Shown: positions 29,608-39,370 of the stretch, piece by piece | How the letters are laid out: the number at the start of each line of letters is the position of its first letter | Position numbering within the stretch: position 1 is the first letter of the stretch | NCBI GenBank assembly: GCA_040371205.1 | Contig: AP031382.1 | Coordinates: 1,795,562-1,859,561, forward strand | Direction: 5' to 3' | Length of the DNA: 64,000 bases | From: Rhodanobacter sp. | Lineage (GTDB): Bacteria > Pseudomonadota > Gammaproteobacteria > Xanthomonadales > Rhodanobacteraceae | Program-made: the position numbers and the translations under genes | Notes under the pieces: generated by a model | The model's input: only the letters and a program-made list of their open reading frames with translations | Databases searched by the model: none | What the model was told of the DNA's origin: nothing

Positions 29608-30783
29608 ATGCATCATGCCAACGACATCCTGCTGACCCTGTTCATCGTGTTCGTCGCCGCCCAGGTCGGCGGCGAGATCGCGCAACGCCTGAAACTGCCC
29701 GGCGTGGTCGGCGAAATCGCCGCCGGCTGCGTGGTCGGCCCTTCGCTGCTGGGCTGGATCGCGCCCGACCAGATCGCCACCGGCACGCCGCTGGACGTGC
29801 TGGCCGAGATCGGCGTGGTGCTGCTGCTGTTTTCGGTGGGACTGGAGACACGGCTGGAGGATCTGAAGAAGGTCGGCAAGATCGCCCTGCTGGTCGGCGT
29901 GATCGGCGTGCTCGTGCCGTTCGGCATGGGCACGCTGTGGGCGCACGGCAGCGGCTTCAACTGGGACAAGTCGATGTTCGTGGCGGCCGCCTTCGTGGCC
30001 ACCTCAGCCGGCATCACCGCTCGCGTGCTGCAGGAGCTGGGCGCGCTGCAGCGGGTGGAAAGCCGCGTGATCCTCGGCGCCGCGGTGATCGACGACATCC
30101 TCGCCATGCTGCTGCTCGGCGTGGTGGTGTCGCTGCAGGGCGGCGAAGGCATCCACCCCGGCAACCTGCTGCTGGTACTGTGCGAGGCGGCCGGTTTCAT
30201 TGCCGTGGTCGGCTGGGGCGGCGCGCGGGTGATGCGCTGGAATTCCGGTTGGCTCGACAAGCCGCGCCACGCGCAGTCGCCGCTGCTGATCGCGCTGGCG
30301 CTGTGCCTAGGCCTCGCCTACATCTCCACCCTGTTCGGCCTTGCCGCCATCATCGGCGCCTTCCTCGCCGGCATGGTCGCCTCCGAAACGCGCCAGCAAC
30401 ACCTGCTGGAACAGCAGACCCAGCCGCTGCTGGCCCTGCTCACGCCGTTCTTCTTCGTCGTCACCGGCAGCAAGATCGACCTGCACCAGTTGGCCAACGC
30501 CGATGCGCTGTGGACGCTGCTGATCGTCACCGCCATCGCCATCGTCTCGAAGCTGGTCGGCGGCGGCCTGGGCGCACTGTCGCTGGGGCGGCGCGGCGCG
30601 GCCATCGTGGGCTTCGGCATGGTGCCGCGCGGCGAAGTGGGCGTGGTGATCGCCAGCCTTGGCCTGGCCGCCGGCGTGTTCGACAACCGCGTCTACGCGA
30701 TCATCGTGGCGATGTCCCTGCTCACCGCGATCGTCACCCCGCCGGTACTGGCATGGCTGCTGCGCCGCATGGAGCCGGGCTAG
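29608..30783 (+). CDS. CPA2-family cation:proton antiporter (Kef-type)
   Basis: A 391-residue membrane protein of about 12 segments, without a C-terminal nucleotide-binding RCK domain. KLPGVVGEIAAGCVVGPSLLG opens the family, and ATSAGITARVLQELGAL with VILGAAVIDDILAM contains the paired aspartates of the ion site. GFGMVPRGEVGVVIA is in the distal helices. It probably exchanges Na+ or K+ for protons. ATG 29599 is an alternative start; neither start has a clear ribosome site. Confidence 0.88.
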   Translation: MHHANDILLTLFIVFVAAQVGGEIAQRLKLPGVVGEIAAGCVVGPSLLGWIAPDQIATGTPLDVLAEIGVVLLLFSVGLETRLEDLKKVGKIALLVGVIGVLVPFGMGTLWAHGSGFNWDKSMFVAAAFVATSAGITARVLQELGALQRVESRVILGAAVIDDILAMLLLGVVVSLQGGEGIHPGNLLLVLCEAAGFIAVVGWGGARVMRWNSGWLDKPRHAQSPLLIALALCLGLAYISTLFGLAAIIGAFLAGMVASETRQQHLLEQQTQPLLALLTPFFFVVTGSKIDLHQLANADALWTLLIVTAIAIVSKLVGGGLGALSLGRRGAAIVGFGMVPRGEVGVVIASLGLAAGVFDNRVYAIIVAMSLLTAIVTPPVLAWLLRRMEPG

Positions 30784-30819
30784 CCGCCCCGAACCGGACG
30801 CTGCCGGGACACGGGGCAA

Positions 30820-31857
30820 TCAGTCGCCGCGTGATTCCCTCCGGCGGTGCTTGACCTTGTACATCTCGGCATCGGCCCGCGCCAGCAAGGCTTCCGCGTC
30901 GGTCTCGCCGGGCACCGACATCGCCACGCCGATGCTTGGTCCGGGGTAATCGAACACCAGATCGTCGAGCGCGAAATGCCCGCTGCACGCCGACTGCAGA
31001 CGCTCGGCCACGGCGGCGACCACCTGGGCGGTCGCATCCTGGCGCGTGCCGGAAAGCACCACGAATTCATCGCCGCTCAGCCGCGCCACGAAGTCGCCGT
31101 CGCGCAACGCGCCCTGCAGGCGCCCGCCGATGGCGATCAGGAAACGGTCGCCAACGTCGTGCCCGTGGCGGTCGTTGATGCCCTTGAAGCCGTCGAGGTC
31201 GACGAAAGCCACCAACAACGCCTTGCCGCCGTTGGCCATCGCCTGGATGCGCCGGCGCATCTCCTCGATCAACGCCCGCCGGTTTGGCAGCCGCGTGACG
31301 TCGTCGGTGTTCGCACTGACCGCGAGCGCCACGTTGGCCTTGCGCAGCGCATCCAGCAGCCCTTCGCGTTCGACCTGGCGCGCGATGATCTGCGAGAACA
31401 TGCGCATCACCGTGATCGCGTCGGCGCGCTCCTGTTTCCTCTCGTCGCTGGCGGCGCAGAGGGTGCCGAACAGCTTGCCGCCCGCGGTGCGCACCGGCAC
31501 GCTCACATAGGTGGCGATGCCGAGTTCGCGCGCGGCGGCGGAATCGCCCCAACGGCCGGCGACATCGTCGGTGTAGCTGACCTTTTCATCCAGCGCGCGC
31601 CGGCACAGCGTATCTTCCCACGGCACCGTCAGGCCCTCGGGAATGCCAAGGCGGGAAGTGTTGCGCGCGTACATCACGCTCTGCAGGCCGGCCTCCTGGT
31701 CGACCGTGGTGAGGTAGGTCGACTCCAGCCCGGTCACCGCTTCCAGGAGTTCGAGCAATGGGCGTACCAACGCTTCCAGCGTGTCGCCATGTTCCATCGA
31801 ATCGACCAGCCTGCCGATCAGTTCTTCCAAAGCCATCGGAGAAACGGCAGTTTGCAT
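30820..31857 (-). CDS. GAF-GGDEF diguanylate cyclase
   Basis: The 345-residue version begins MQTAVSPMALEELIG; a longer frame upstream (to 32037) is low-complexity and probably untranslated. Residues 20-170 form a GAF-like domain (TYLTTVDQEAGLQSVMYARN, later YVSVPVRTAGGKLFGTLCAA). The cyclase domain carries VDLDGFKGINDRHGHDVGD and RLSGDEFVVL; SGDEF is an active variant of GGDEF. No RxxD inhibitory site is obvious. It would make c-di-GMP in response to an unknown cytosolic ligand. It converges with the antiporter gene. Confidence 0.88.
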   Translation of the reverse strand: MQTAVSPMALEELIGRLVDSMEHGDTLEALVRPLLELLEAVTGLESTYLTTVDQEAGLQSVMYARNTSRLGIPEGLTVPWEDTLCRRALDEKVSYTDDVAGRWGDSAAARELGIATYVSVPVRTAGGKLFGTLCAASDERKQERADAITVMRMFSQIIARQVEREGLLDALRKANVALAVSANTDDVTRLPNRRALIEEMRRRIQAMANGGKALLVAFVDLDGFKGINDRHGHDVGDRFLIAIGGRLQGALRDGDFVARLSGDEFVVLSGTRQDATAQVVAAVAERLQSACSGHFALDDLVFDYPGPSIGVAMSVPGETDAEALLARADAEMYKVKHRRRESRGD

Positions 31858-32094
31858 GTTGGCTCGCTTGCGGCACGCTGACGCCATGGCCAAGCAATGG
31901 CGTGAAGTGGCCCATTCAAGCAGTACCGGCAGGCCCGCGCAAGCGCTGACCGGCGGCGCACGGCCACATGCGGCGAGGCCGCCGGCCGGCTGCGGAATGC
32001 TGCCCAGGACATCATCCATGCGCCTCTCCCCGGCCATGGCATAAACTTACGATCGGCCGCATCGATTCCGCGCCGCTACCCTAAGGAGATCCCC

Positions 32095-32538
32095 ATGAAA
32101 GCCAAACTCCTGCTCGCCCTTTCCCTCGCCGTCTGCGGCACCGCCAGCGCGCAAAGCAACGGCGTGCTTGTGCGCAGCGACGGCATTTACCTGCGCTGCG
32201 ACCAATGCGGCACCGTGCAGCGTGTGGAACAGGACATCACCCAGGGTGGCGGTCACGGCACGGCCGGCGCGATCATCGGTGCCATTGCCGGTGGCGTACT
32301 CGGCAACCAGGTCGGCAAAGGCAATGGCCGCAAGCTCGCCACCGTGGGCGGCGCGGTAGGCGGCGGCTTCGCCGGCCACGCGATCGGCAACAACGCGGGC
32401 AGCAGCACCCGTTGGACCGTGAGCATCAAGATGGGCAACGGCACCTACCAGAATGTCCAGGTCAAGGACGCCAGCGGCATCCGCCAGGGCGATCTGGTGC
32501 AGGTGGATGGCAACGGAAATATCGCGCGTATCCAGTAA
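32095..32538 (+). CDS. glycine-zipper envelope protein
   Basis: A 147-residue exported protein: a signal peptide with cleavage near TASA-Q, then a CDQCG pair, then two glycine-zipper segments (AGAIIGAIAGGVLGNQVGKG and LATVGGAVGGGFAGHAIGNN) as in SlyB/Rick_17kDa-type outer-membrane proteins, and a beta-rich C-terminal part. There is no lipobox cysteine at the cleavage point. AAGGAG lies 7-8 nt before the ATG. Likely an outer-membrane integrity factor. Confidence 0.85.
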   Translation: MKAKLLLALSLAVCGTASAQSNGVLVRSDGIYLRCDQCGTVQRVEQDITQGGGHGTAGAIIGAIAGGVLGNQVGKGNGRKLATVGGAVGGGFAGHAIGNNAGSSTRWTVSIKMGNGTYQNVQVKDASGIRQGDLVQVDGNGNIARIQ

Positions 32539-32699
32539 CGGTCGCTCGGCCGCCGAGAACGCAACGCCCCCACCCGACGTTGCGTGCCCAGGCGGCTACC
32601 GGCGTCTGGTTCCCTGCCATTTCTGCCTCTAAACTGACCGGATCCATCTCTTAACGACGACATCGTGGCGCCGCTGTGCCGCCATCGACCAGAGGAGCG

Positions 32700-34343
32700 A
32701 TGCGCAAGCCGATGGAAGTGGGATCAGCCACACGCTCCTGGCGCAGCCAGCTTGCCGCTGCCGTTTTGTACGGCATCGGCGCCACGCTGTTCCGTCAGCT
32801 TTCGATCTCGCATTGGCTGGTATTGAGCGGTTTCCACCTCACCGCCTTGCTCCTGGTCGACCGTCGCTACTGGCTAGCCCTGGTTGCCGGCGAAGCGGTT
32901 TCGCTCGCGCACCTGAGCCTGGCCTTCGCGGACCAGTTGGGCACGACCTGGGCCGTGCTGAACGTGGTGCCTTCCATCGTGTTCATGATGCCCATCGTGC
33001 ATCTGTTCCGCGAGCACTGGCCCGTCGTCACCGAAGACACCGAGAACATGGGGCCGCTGCTCGCGTGTGCCGTGCTGATCGCATTCCTCGTGTCCGGCTA
33101 CGACACCATGATGCTGGCCCTCACCCGGTTGCCGCCGGGCTACGTGGTGCACTATGCCGAGCTGGCGGCGCGGTGGTGGCTGGGCAATTTCCTGGGCGTG
33201 CTGACCGTGACGCCGATGGCGCTGTGCATCCGCTCGATCTGCCGGGGGCATTCATGGAGGGCCTCCGTGGGCCGGCTGGCCAGGAACGGGATGCTGATCG
33301 AGAGCGGCTTGCTCCTTGTCCCTGTGCTGTTGCTGTTGGCGTGGGTCGTGTTCATCGTGCCGTCGGACGAATCCGTGCGGCAGTTCGCGCAGATCGGCCT
33401 GTTCGTGCCGGTGGCGTGGCTCACCCTCCGGCACGGCTGGCAGGGTGCGGCGATCGGCGGCACGCTGGCAAGCACGGCGATCACGCTGCTGATGCCGGGG
33501 CGCTACGACCTGCATACGCTGCAGGCGCAAGTGTTCATCGCATTCGCCATCAGCACGATGCTGTTGCTGGGGGAACGCATCGCCGTGCTGCGCCAGCACA
33601 ATGAAACCGAGCGCCAGGACCTTCGCATGGCGCTGGCGCTGGCCCAGCGCAACATGCAATCCGGCGAGGCGCAGTTGATGATGGCTTCGCGCGCCATCGA
33701 ACAAGCGCGGGAAACGGTGAAGGCGAGCTTCGCGGCCTTGTGCGAACGGCTCCGCCAGCCTCAACCAGAACCCTACGAGGTCAAGTACCAGCGCCATGCG
33801 CTGTTCGCCCAGGAACAGCTCTACCAACTGGCCGACGGCCTCTATCCCGTCGCATGGAGAGATCGCGACCTGGCTGCGATGATCCGCGAAGGCGCGACCG
33901 CCAGGATGCTCGACATGGCCGGCATCAGCTACTGGAGCGAGCTGCACGGCCCGTTCGATGAGCTGTCTCCCGACCTGCGGCTGGCCGTCTATCGCATCGT
34001 GTGCGAATCCGTTGCCGTACTCTGCGAAGCCGAGGATGTGGACCGGGTCATCCTGCGGCTCCGCTGCCGGACGCACGGCCGCCGGAGGGTGGTGCTGCGC
34101 GCCGAAGGGTTCGTCGACCGCATGCGGGCCGACAAGGTGCGCTGGGAGGCGCTTACCCCGCAGATGCATCAAATCGCCAACGACCCGGAATTACAGGCGA
34201 TCCACGACCGCGCGCTGACCTACGAAGGCAGCTTCCGCGAGAAACGGTTGCCGGGTAGCCGCCGGATCAGCGTGCTACTGCACGAGCCCGAGACTGTCGT
34301 GCAACGACAAGCCCTTTTTCCTACATCCCTCGATCACGGATGA
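32700..34343 (+). CDS. MASE1-domain membrane sensor with degenerate output
   Basis: A 547-residue protein; ATG 32700 follows GAGGAG. Residues 15-310 form a MASE1-type membrane sensor with eight to nine segments (GFHLTALLLVDRRYWLALVA, YAELAARWWLGNFLGVLTV). A helical linker follows, then about 150 residues ending in a segment reading LRLAVYRIVCESVAVLCEAE, which resembles the N-box helix of NarX-type kinases but lacks the asparagine. No phospho-acceptor histidine, GGDEF or EAL motif is visible. It may bind a partner rather than catalyse. The last ~45 residues are polar. Confidence 0.75.
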   Translation: MRKPMEVGSATRSWRSQLAAAVLYGIGATLFRQLSISHWLVLSGFHLTALLLVDRRYWLALVAGEAVSLAHLSLAFADQLGTTWAVLNVVPSIVFMMPIVHLFREHWPVVTEDTENMGPLLACAVLIAFLVSGYDTMMLALTRLPPGYVVHYAELAARWWLGNFLGVLTVTPMALCIRSICRGHSWRASVGRLARNGMLIESGLLLVPVLLLLAWVVFIVPSDESVRQFAQIGLFVPVAWLTLRHGWQGAAIGGTLASTAITLLMPGRYDLHTLQAQVFIAFAISTMLLLGERIAVLRQHNETERQDLRMALALAQRNMQSGEAQLMMASRAIEQARETVKASFAALCERLRQPQPEPYEVKYQRHALFAQEQLYQLADGLYPVAWRDRDLAAMIREGATARMLDMAGISYWSELHGPFDELSPDLRLAVYRIVCESVAVLCEAEDVDRVILRLRCRTHGRRRVVLRAEGFVDRMRADKVRWEALTPQMHQIANDPELQAIHDRALTYEGSFREKRLPGSRRISVLLHEPETVVQRQALFPTSLDHG

Positions 34344-34473
34344 CCTCGTCGATCACGATCCGAGCAATGGAGTTCATGTCCCCAGCCTGCCCGCCGTAGC
34401 CGCGGCGGTGTTGACCTGCATCAGTGGGCAAACGCTGCGTCAGGCCGCTTGCGCGGCAACGCGCCGCAACCCC

Positions 34474-36225
34474 TCAGGCATCGGCTTCCTGCACAACCGG
34501 TGCCGACGCGTAGCGGCCGGGCGGCGGCAAGCCGGCGATGCGGCCTCCGCGCATCGTCACCACCTCGTCCACCAGGGTGGAGAGGCCGCCGAGCCGGTGC
34601 GTAATCAGCAGCACGCTGCGACCGGCCATGGCGCGGTCCAGTGCCTGGTAGAGCTGCGCGGCCGTGCCGGCGTCCAGGCTTTCGGTGGGTTCGTCGAGGA
34701 TCAGGATCGGCGCGTCCGCCAGCAGCGCGCGGGCGATGGCGATGCGGCGTGCCTCGCCGCCGGACACGCGCACGCCGTTCTCGCCGACCCAGGTGTCGAG
34801 GCCTTTCGGCAGGCCGGCCACGTAGTCGTCCAGCTGTGCCAGCCCGATCGCATGCGCGAGCTGCGCGTCGCTGGCGTCGGGGCGCGCCAGCCGCAGGTTG
34901 TCGCGCAGGCTGGCATCGAACAGATACGGCTGCTGGTCGACCAGCGCGATGCGTGCGCGCCAATCGTCACCGCGCCAGGCATCGAGCGGCACACCGCCCA
35001 GCGTGACCGCACCTTCGCTGGGATACAGCCGCAACAAGGCCGCGGCAAGGCTGCTCTTGCCCGAACCGGAGGCGCCGACCAGCGCCAGCCGGCGTCCTTC
35101 GGGCAGGTCCAGATCCACGCCGTCCAGCACCCACGGGCCGGCCTCGCCGTAGCGCATCCGCAGGTGGCGTATCGACAGCGCATGGCCGTGCGCGGGCGGC
35201 GTCGGCGTCGCCGGTTCGCTTACCGCGGGCGGCGTGTCGGCCAGCGTGAACACGCGGCGCGCGGAGGCCAGCGTGGCGCCGAGCTGTGCCCACGCCGCCG
35301 GCAACGGCGCGAGCGCCTCGAACGCCGCTATCGACAGCAGCACGAGCAGGGTGAGGTCGGACGGTGCGAGCGCGAGCCGCTGCATCGCCGGCAATCCCAA
35401 GGCCAACGCCGCCACGACGGCGAGCTGCGCTGCCAGCGCCACGCCGGCGCCGCCAGTGGCCTGCAGGCCGTCGATGCGTCGGCGCGCCTGCCGCAGACGC
35501 GTCGCAGCCGCCGCCACCTTGGCGTCGTGCGCCGCCTCGGCGCCGTACAGCGCCAGCTCGGCGCGACCGCGCACGCCGTCGGCGGCCAGCAGGCGCAGCT
35601 CCTCCATGCAGGCCACTGCCTCGGCGCCGGGCTGGCGACCACGGCGCAAGGCCCAACGCGGCAACAGCACGCCGCCGATCCCGCACAACAGCAGAAGCAC
35701 CAGCGCCAGGGTCGGCAGGTAGAACATCACGACCAGCAACACCGCCAGCGTCGTCGCCGCCGCGACCGCCAGCGGGATCAGCACGCCGAGATAGGCATGC
35801 TCCAGCGCGTCCACGTCGGCGCGCAGGCGCGAGAGCAGTTCGGCGCCGCGCAGGCCACCCAGCCGTGCCGGCGCCAGCGGCACCAACCGGCCGAACAGCC
35901 ACGTACGCAGCCGTGCCAGCAGGCGCAACGTGGCCTCGTGGGTGACCAGCCGCTCGACGTAGCGTCCGCCGGTGCGCAGGATGGCGAACAGGCGGATCAG
36001 CGCCGCCGGCGTGTAGTAGTTGATCGCCGCGCCGCCGGCACCGACCAGCGCCATGCTGGTGATGAAGTGTCCCGACACCGCGAGCAGCCCGATGCCGGAC
36101 AGCGTGCTCACCAGCGCCGTGACGGCCCCCGCGAGCAGCCAGCGGCGGTCATCGCGGCGCGGCAGCGCGAGCAGCCGGCGCAGCGTGCCGATGGCGCGAT
36201 CGCTGGCGGCGCCCTGCCCGCTCAT
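34474..36225 (-). CDS. cydC: ABC exporter subunit CydC
   Basis: CydC with CydD forms a heterodimeric ABC exporter needed to assemble cytochrome bd (haem/thiol export to the periplasm). The 583-residue protein has six membrane segments, then an ATPase domain: Walker A VGASGSGKSS, Q-loop DQQPYLF, signature VSGGEARRIAIARALL and Walker B ILILDEPTESLD. It overlaps cydD by 4 bp as the last gene of the cyd operon. The 130 bp to its left hold no gene. Confidence 0.93.
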   Translation of the reverse strand: MSGQGAASDRAIGTLRRLLALPRRDDRRWLLAGAVTALVSTLSGIGLLAVSGHFITSMALVGAGGAAINYYTPAALIRLFAILRTGGRYVERLVTHEATLRLLARLRTWLFGRLVPLAPARLGGLRGAELLSRLRADVDALEHAYLGVLIPLAVAAATTLAVLLVVMFYLPTLALVLLLLCGIGGVLLPRWALRRGRQPGAEAVACMEELRLLAADGVRGRAELALYGAEAAHDAKVAAAATRLRQARRRIDGLQATGGAGVALAAQLAVVAALALGLPAMQRLALAPSDLTLLVLLSIAAFEALAPLPAAWAQLGATLASARRVFTLADTPPAVSEPATPTPPAHGHALSIRHLRMRYGEAGPWVLDGVDLDLPEGRRLALVGASGSGKSSLAAALLRLYPSEGAVTLGGVPLDAWRGDDWRARIALVDQQPYLFDASLRDNLRLARPDASDAQLAHAIGLAQLDDYVAGLPKGLDTWVGENGVRVSGGEARRIAIARALLADAPILILDEPTESLDAGTAAQLYQALDRAMAGRSVLLITHRLGGLSTLVDEVVTMRGGRIAGLPPPGRYASAPVVQEADA

Positions 36226-37976
36226 GCGGCGCGATCCGCCGCCAGCAGTGCGGCGAATGCGCCGCCCGACGCCCGCAGCACCGCGGCCGTGCCCTGCTCG
36301 ACGATGCGACCGTCCGCCATCACCGCCACGCGCTCGTCATCGGCGATCGCACCCAGCCGGTGCGCGACGCGCACGACCGTGCGGCCTTCGCCGAGCCGGG
36401 CCAGGCTGGCGTCGATCGCCGCGGCGGTGGCCTCGTCCAGATGCTGCGTCGGCTCGTCTAGCAACAGCAGCGGCGCGTTGCGCAGCCATGCACGGGCCAG
36501 CGCCAGGCGCTGGCACTCGCCGCCGGACAGGCCGTGGCCGCGCTCGCCCAGCGGCGTATCGAGCCCCTGCGGCAGGCGCTCGACGACCGGCGCGAGCGCG
36601 GCGGCATGGATCGCACGGCGCAGCGAAAGCGGATCCGCATCCGGCGCGGCGATCAACAGGTTATCGCGCAGCGTGCCGTGGAACACATGCGCACGCTGCG
36701 GTACCCAGGCGATCTGCCGGCGCCAAGCGGCGAGGTCGATACCGGCTAGATCGTGGCCATTGGCCAACACCCGCCCCGCTTGCGGCGCGACGAAACCCAT
36801 CAACAGCATCAGCAGCGTGCTCTTGCCGCTGCCGCTGGCGCCGACCACGGTCAACCGGGTGCCGGCGGCAAGGGCAAGATCGAGCCCGCGCAATACCCGC
36901 CGCCCTTCGTCGTAGCCGAAGCCGACCTGCTCGCATGCCACCGACACGCCCGTGGCGGCTGCGATGACTGCAGGCGAACCATGGCTGGCCACGGGTTCCG
37001 CGCCAGGTGCCACCGGCGCCGTAGCCAGCAGCCCGACCAGGTCTTCCGCCGCGGCCACCGCCTCCATCCGCCGGTGCCGCTGCGTGCCGAGCGCGCGCAA
37101 CGGCAGAAAGAACTCCGGCGCCAGCAGCAGCACGAACAATCCTGGCTCGAAGGCCAACCTGCCCCACATCAGCCGGAAACCGATCAGCACCGCCAGCACC
37201 GCGATGCTCACCGTGGCGAAAAACTCCAGCACCAGCGCCGACAGGAAGGCGATGCGCAGCACCGCCATGGTCTCGCGCCGGTAGGCGTCGCCGGTGGCGG
37301 CCAGCAGGGCCTGCTCGCGGGCGGCGGCGCGGTACATGCGCAGCGTAGTCAGCCCGTTCAGCGCATCCATGAAACGTGCGCCCATCCGCCGCAGACGCAT
37401 CCAGCGGCGCTGGCTGGCCTGCTCGGCGGAGCGTCCCACCAGCACCATGAACACCGGGATCAGCGGCGCGGTCGCCACCAGCACCAGGGCAGACCAGGGA
37501 TCGGCCGGCACGACCGCCAGCAGCATGATCGCGGGTATCGCCACGGCGAACGCCACCTGCGGCAGGTAGCCGGCGTAATACGGCACCAGCGCATCGACGC
37601 CGTCGACCAGCCGGGTGGCCAGGTCGCCGCTGGCCTGTTGCGCGGCCCAGCGCGGTCCCAGCTCGCGCAGCCGGCGCTGCAAGGCGCTGCGCACCGCGTC
37701 GCTGACCCGCGCGCCCGCCTCGAAGGTGGTGCGTCGTTGCCACAGCACGAGCGCGAAACGCGCCGCCGCGAGCAGCACCAGCAGCGGCCACGCGAACCAC
37801 AGCTGCCGCCATCCTTGGCCCGCGAAGACCGCGCGGGCCAGCACGTGCGCCACCAGCCAGGCCCCCAGGCACATCAGCGCGGCCTGCATGGCGCCGGCGC
37901 CGACACCGGCCACGAGCAGGCGGCGCACCGGGCGTGCCTGTTCGCGCAGCCAGTCGGCGGAAGCGGAGGAAATCAT
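36222..37976 (-). CDS. cydD: ABC exporter subunit CydD
   Basis: Partner of CydC. The 584-residue protein shows a transmembrane domain (QASGDLATRLVDGVDALVPY is a conserved intracellular loop) and an ATPase with Walker A VGASGSGKST, Q-loop VPQRAHVFHG, signature LSGGECQRLALARAWL and Walker B LLLLDEPTQHLD. ATG 37976 is chosen since family members start near MISSASADWLREQ; upstream open sequence lacks similarity. Coupled to cydC. Confidence 0.93.
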   Translation of the reverse strand: MISSASADWLREQARPVRRLLVAGVGAGAMQAALMCLGAWLVAHVLARAVFAGQGWRQLWFAWPLLVLLAAARFALVLWQRRTTFEAGARVSDAVRSALQRRLRELGPRWAAQQASGDLATRLVDGVDALVPYYAGYLPQVAFAVAIPAIMLLAVVPADPWSALVLVATAPLIPVFMVLVGRSAEQASQRRWMRLRRMGARFMDALNGLTTLRMYRAAAREQALLAATGDAYRRETMAVLRIAFLSALVLEFFATVSIAVLAVLIGFRLMWGRLAFEPGLFVLLLAPEFFLPLRALGTQRHRRMEAVAAAEDLVGLLATAPVAPGAEPVASHGSPAVIAAATGVSVACEQVGFGYDEGRRVLRGLDLALAAGTRLTVVGASGSGKSTLLMLLMGFVAPQAGRVLANGHDLAGIDLAAWRRQIAWVPQRAHVFHGTLRDNLLIAAPDADPLSLRRAIHAAALAPVVERLPQGLDTPLGERGHGLSGGECQRLALARAWLRNAPLLLLDEPTQHLDEATAAAIDASLARLGEGRTVVRVAHRLGAIADDERVAVMADGRIVEQGTAAVLRASGGAFAALLAADRAA

Positions 37977-38005
37977 GCGGAAACCGGGCGCGGCACGGCG
38001 CGCCG

Positions 38006-38224
38006 TCAGGCGCGCGGTCCGTCCGCCGCTTGCACTTTGCGCATGGCGGCATGCTCGTCCTGGGTGTCGAGCAGCACGCCGCCCGCGGCGGCGATCAGCA
38101 CGATCATCGCCGTGCCGACCAGCCAGGCGAAATACCACGCGCCAAGATCGCCGAGCAGGATCGCCAGCACGATCACCGCGAACGCCATCAGCAGGAACAC
38201 GAGAAATTGCAGGGTGGTTTTCAT
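38006..38224 (-). CDS. small two-helix membrane protein in the cyd operon
   Basis: A 72-residue protein with two membrane helices (FLVFLLMAFAVIVLAILLG and WLVGTAMIVLIAAAGGVLL) and a charged C-terminus. It lies 9 bp after cydB and 29 bp before cydD, the slot where CydX/YbgT or YbgE-like accessory proteins are encoded. It is longer than CydX (about 37 residues, one helix) and shorter than YbgE. It may stabilise the oxidase; I cannot assign it to a named family. Confidence 0.65.
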   Translation of the reverse strand: MKTTLQFLVFLLMAFAVIVLAILLGDLGAWYFAWLVGTAMIVLIAAAGGVLLDTQDEHAAMRKVQAADGPRA

Positions 38225-38233
38225 GGCATGTCC

Positions 38234-39367
38234 TCAGTAGGCATGTTCATCGGCGACGACGTCGGCGGCATGGACCTTGCCGCGCATCACGTAGAAAGCC
38301 CAGCTCGTGTACCACAGCACCAGCGGCACGAATACCGCGGCGAAGCCGGTCATCCACAACAGGGTGTGCTGGCTGGAACTGGCGTTCCACACGGTGAGGC
38401 TCTGCGCCGGATCGCTGCTCGACGGCAGCAAGAACGGGAACAGCGCCGCACCGGCGGTGCCGATCACGCCCACCCAGGCCAGCGCGCCAAGCCACCAGGC
38501 CAGGTGCGAACGGCGCGCGCCGGCTGCGAGCAGGCCCAGCAGCATGCCGGCGAAGCCCAGCGCGGGCACTGCCCACAGCAACGGGTGCGTGTGGAAATTG
38601 GCCAGCCAGGCGCCGCTCGTCAGTGCAACGTGCTGCTGCAGCGGCGTCTGCGGCACGCCGGCATCCGGGCCCGCGACACGCACGTAGCCGTCCATGCCGT
38701 GCACCCAGAAACCGCCGACCGCGAACAACACGATGGCGAGCACTGCGCCGATGCGCGCCAGCATGCGGGCGCGTTCGTAGATCGCGTCGGTGGCGCCGTT
38801 CATCACCGTCACCGCGCCCATGTACACCGACAGCGCCGCCGAGAGCAGTCCGCACAGGATCGCGAACGGATTCAGCAGGCCCAGGAACGAACCGGTGTAG
38901 GTCGAGGTGAGGTTCCAGCTGAAATGGAACGGCACGCCATGGAACAGGTTGCCGAAAGCCGCGCCGAACACCACCATCGGCACCAGGCCGCTGACGAACA
39001 GTGCCCAGTCCCATGCGTTGCGCCACGACGTCGACGGCAGCTTGCTGCGGTATTCGAAACCCAGCGGACGCAGGATCATGCTCCACAGCAGGAGCAGCAT
39101 CACCACGTAGAAGCCGGAGAACGCGGTGGCGTAGATCAACGGGAACGCAGCGAACACCGCGCCGCCGCCCAGGATGAACCACACCTGGTTGCCGTCCCAG
39201 TGCGGGCCGATGATGTTGAGCGCGACGCGGCGCTCGGCGTCGTTGCGGCCCACGTAGCGCAGGATGGTGCCCACGCCCATGTCCATGCCCACCATCGTGG
39301 CCAGCCCGATCAGCAGCACGCCGAGCAGCAGCCACCAGATGCCTTGAAGTGCAGCGTACATTTCCAT
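38234..39367 (-). CDS. cydB: cytochrome bd oxidase subunit II
   Basis: CydB is the structural partner of CydA in quinol:oxygen reduction. The 377-residue protein has about eight membrane segments. It starts with the family's GIWWLLLGVLLIGLATMVGM and contains RNDAERRVALNIIGPHWDGN, where the conserved acidic and tryptophan residues lie. It begins 3 bp after cydA. Confidence 0.95.
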   Translation of the reverse strand: MEMYAALQGIWWLLLGVLLIGLATMVGMDMGVGTILRYVGRNDAERRVALNIIGPHWDGNQVWFILGGGAVFAAFPLIYATAFSGFYVVMLLLLWSMILRPLGFEYRSKLPSTSWRNAWDWALFVSGLVPMVVFGAAFGNLFHGVPFHFSWNLTSTYTGSFLGLLNPFAILCGLLSAALSVYMGAVTVMNGATDAIYERARMLARIGAVLAIVLFAVGGFWVHGMDGYVRVAGPDAGVPQTPLQQHVALTSGAWLANFHTHPLLWAVPALGFAGMLLGLLAAGARRSHLAWWLGALAWVGVIGTAGAALFPFLLPSSSDPAQSLTVWNASSSQHTLLWMTGFAAVFVPLVLWYTSWAFYVMRGKVHAADVVADEHAY

Positions 39368-39370
39368 GGA

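Noticed and set aside
30820-32037. Longer diguanylate cyclase start at 32037
   Set aside because: The added 60 residues are low-complexity, rich in Ala, Cys and Arg, and not part of a GAF domain; the start at 31857 gives a normal domain edge.
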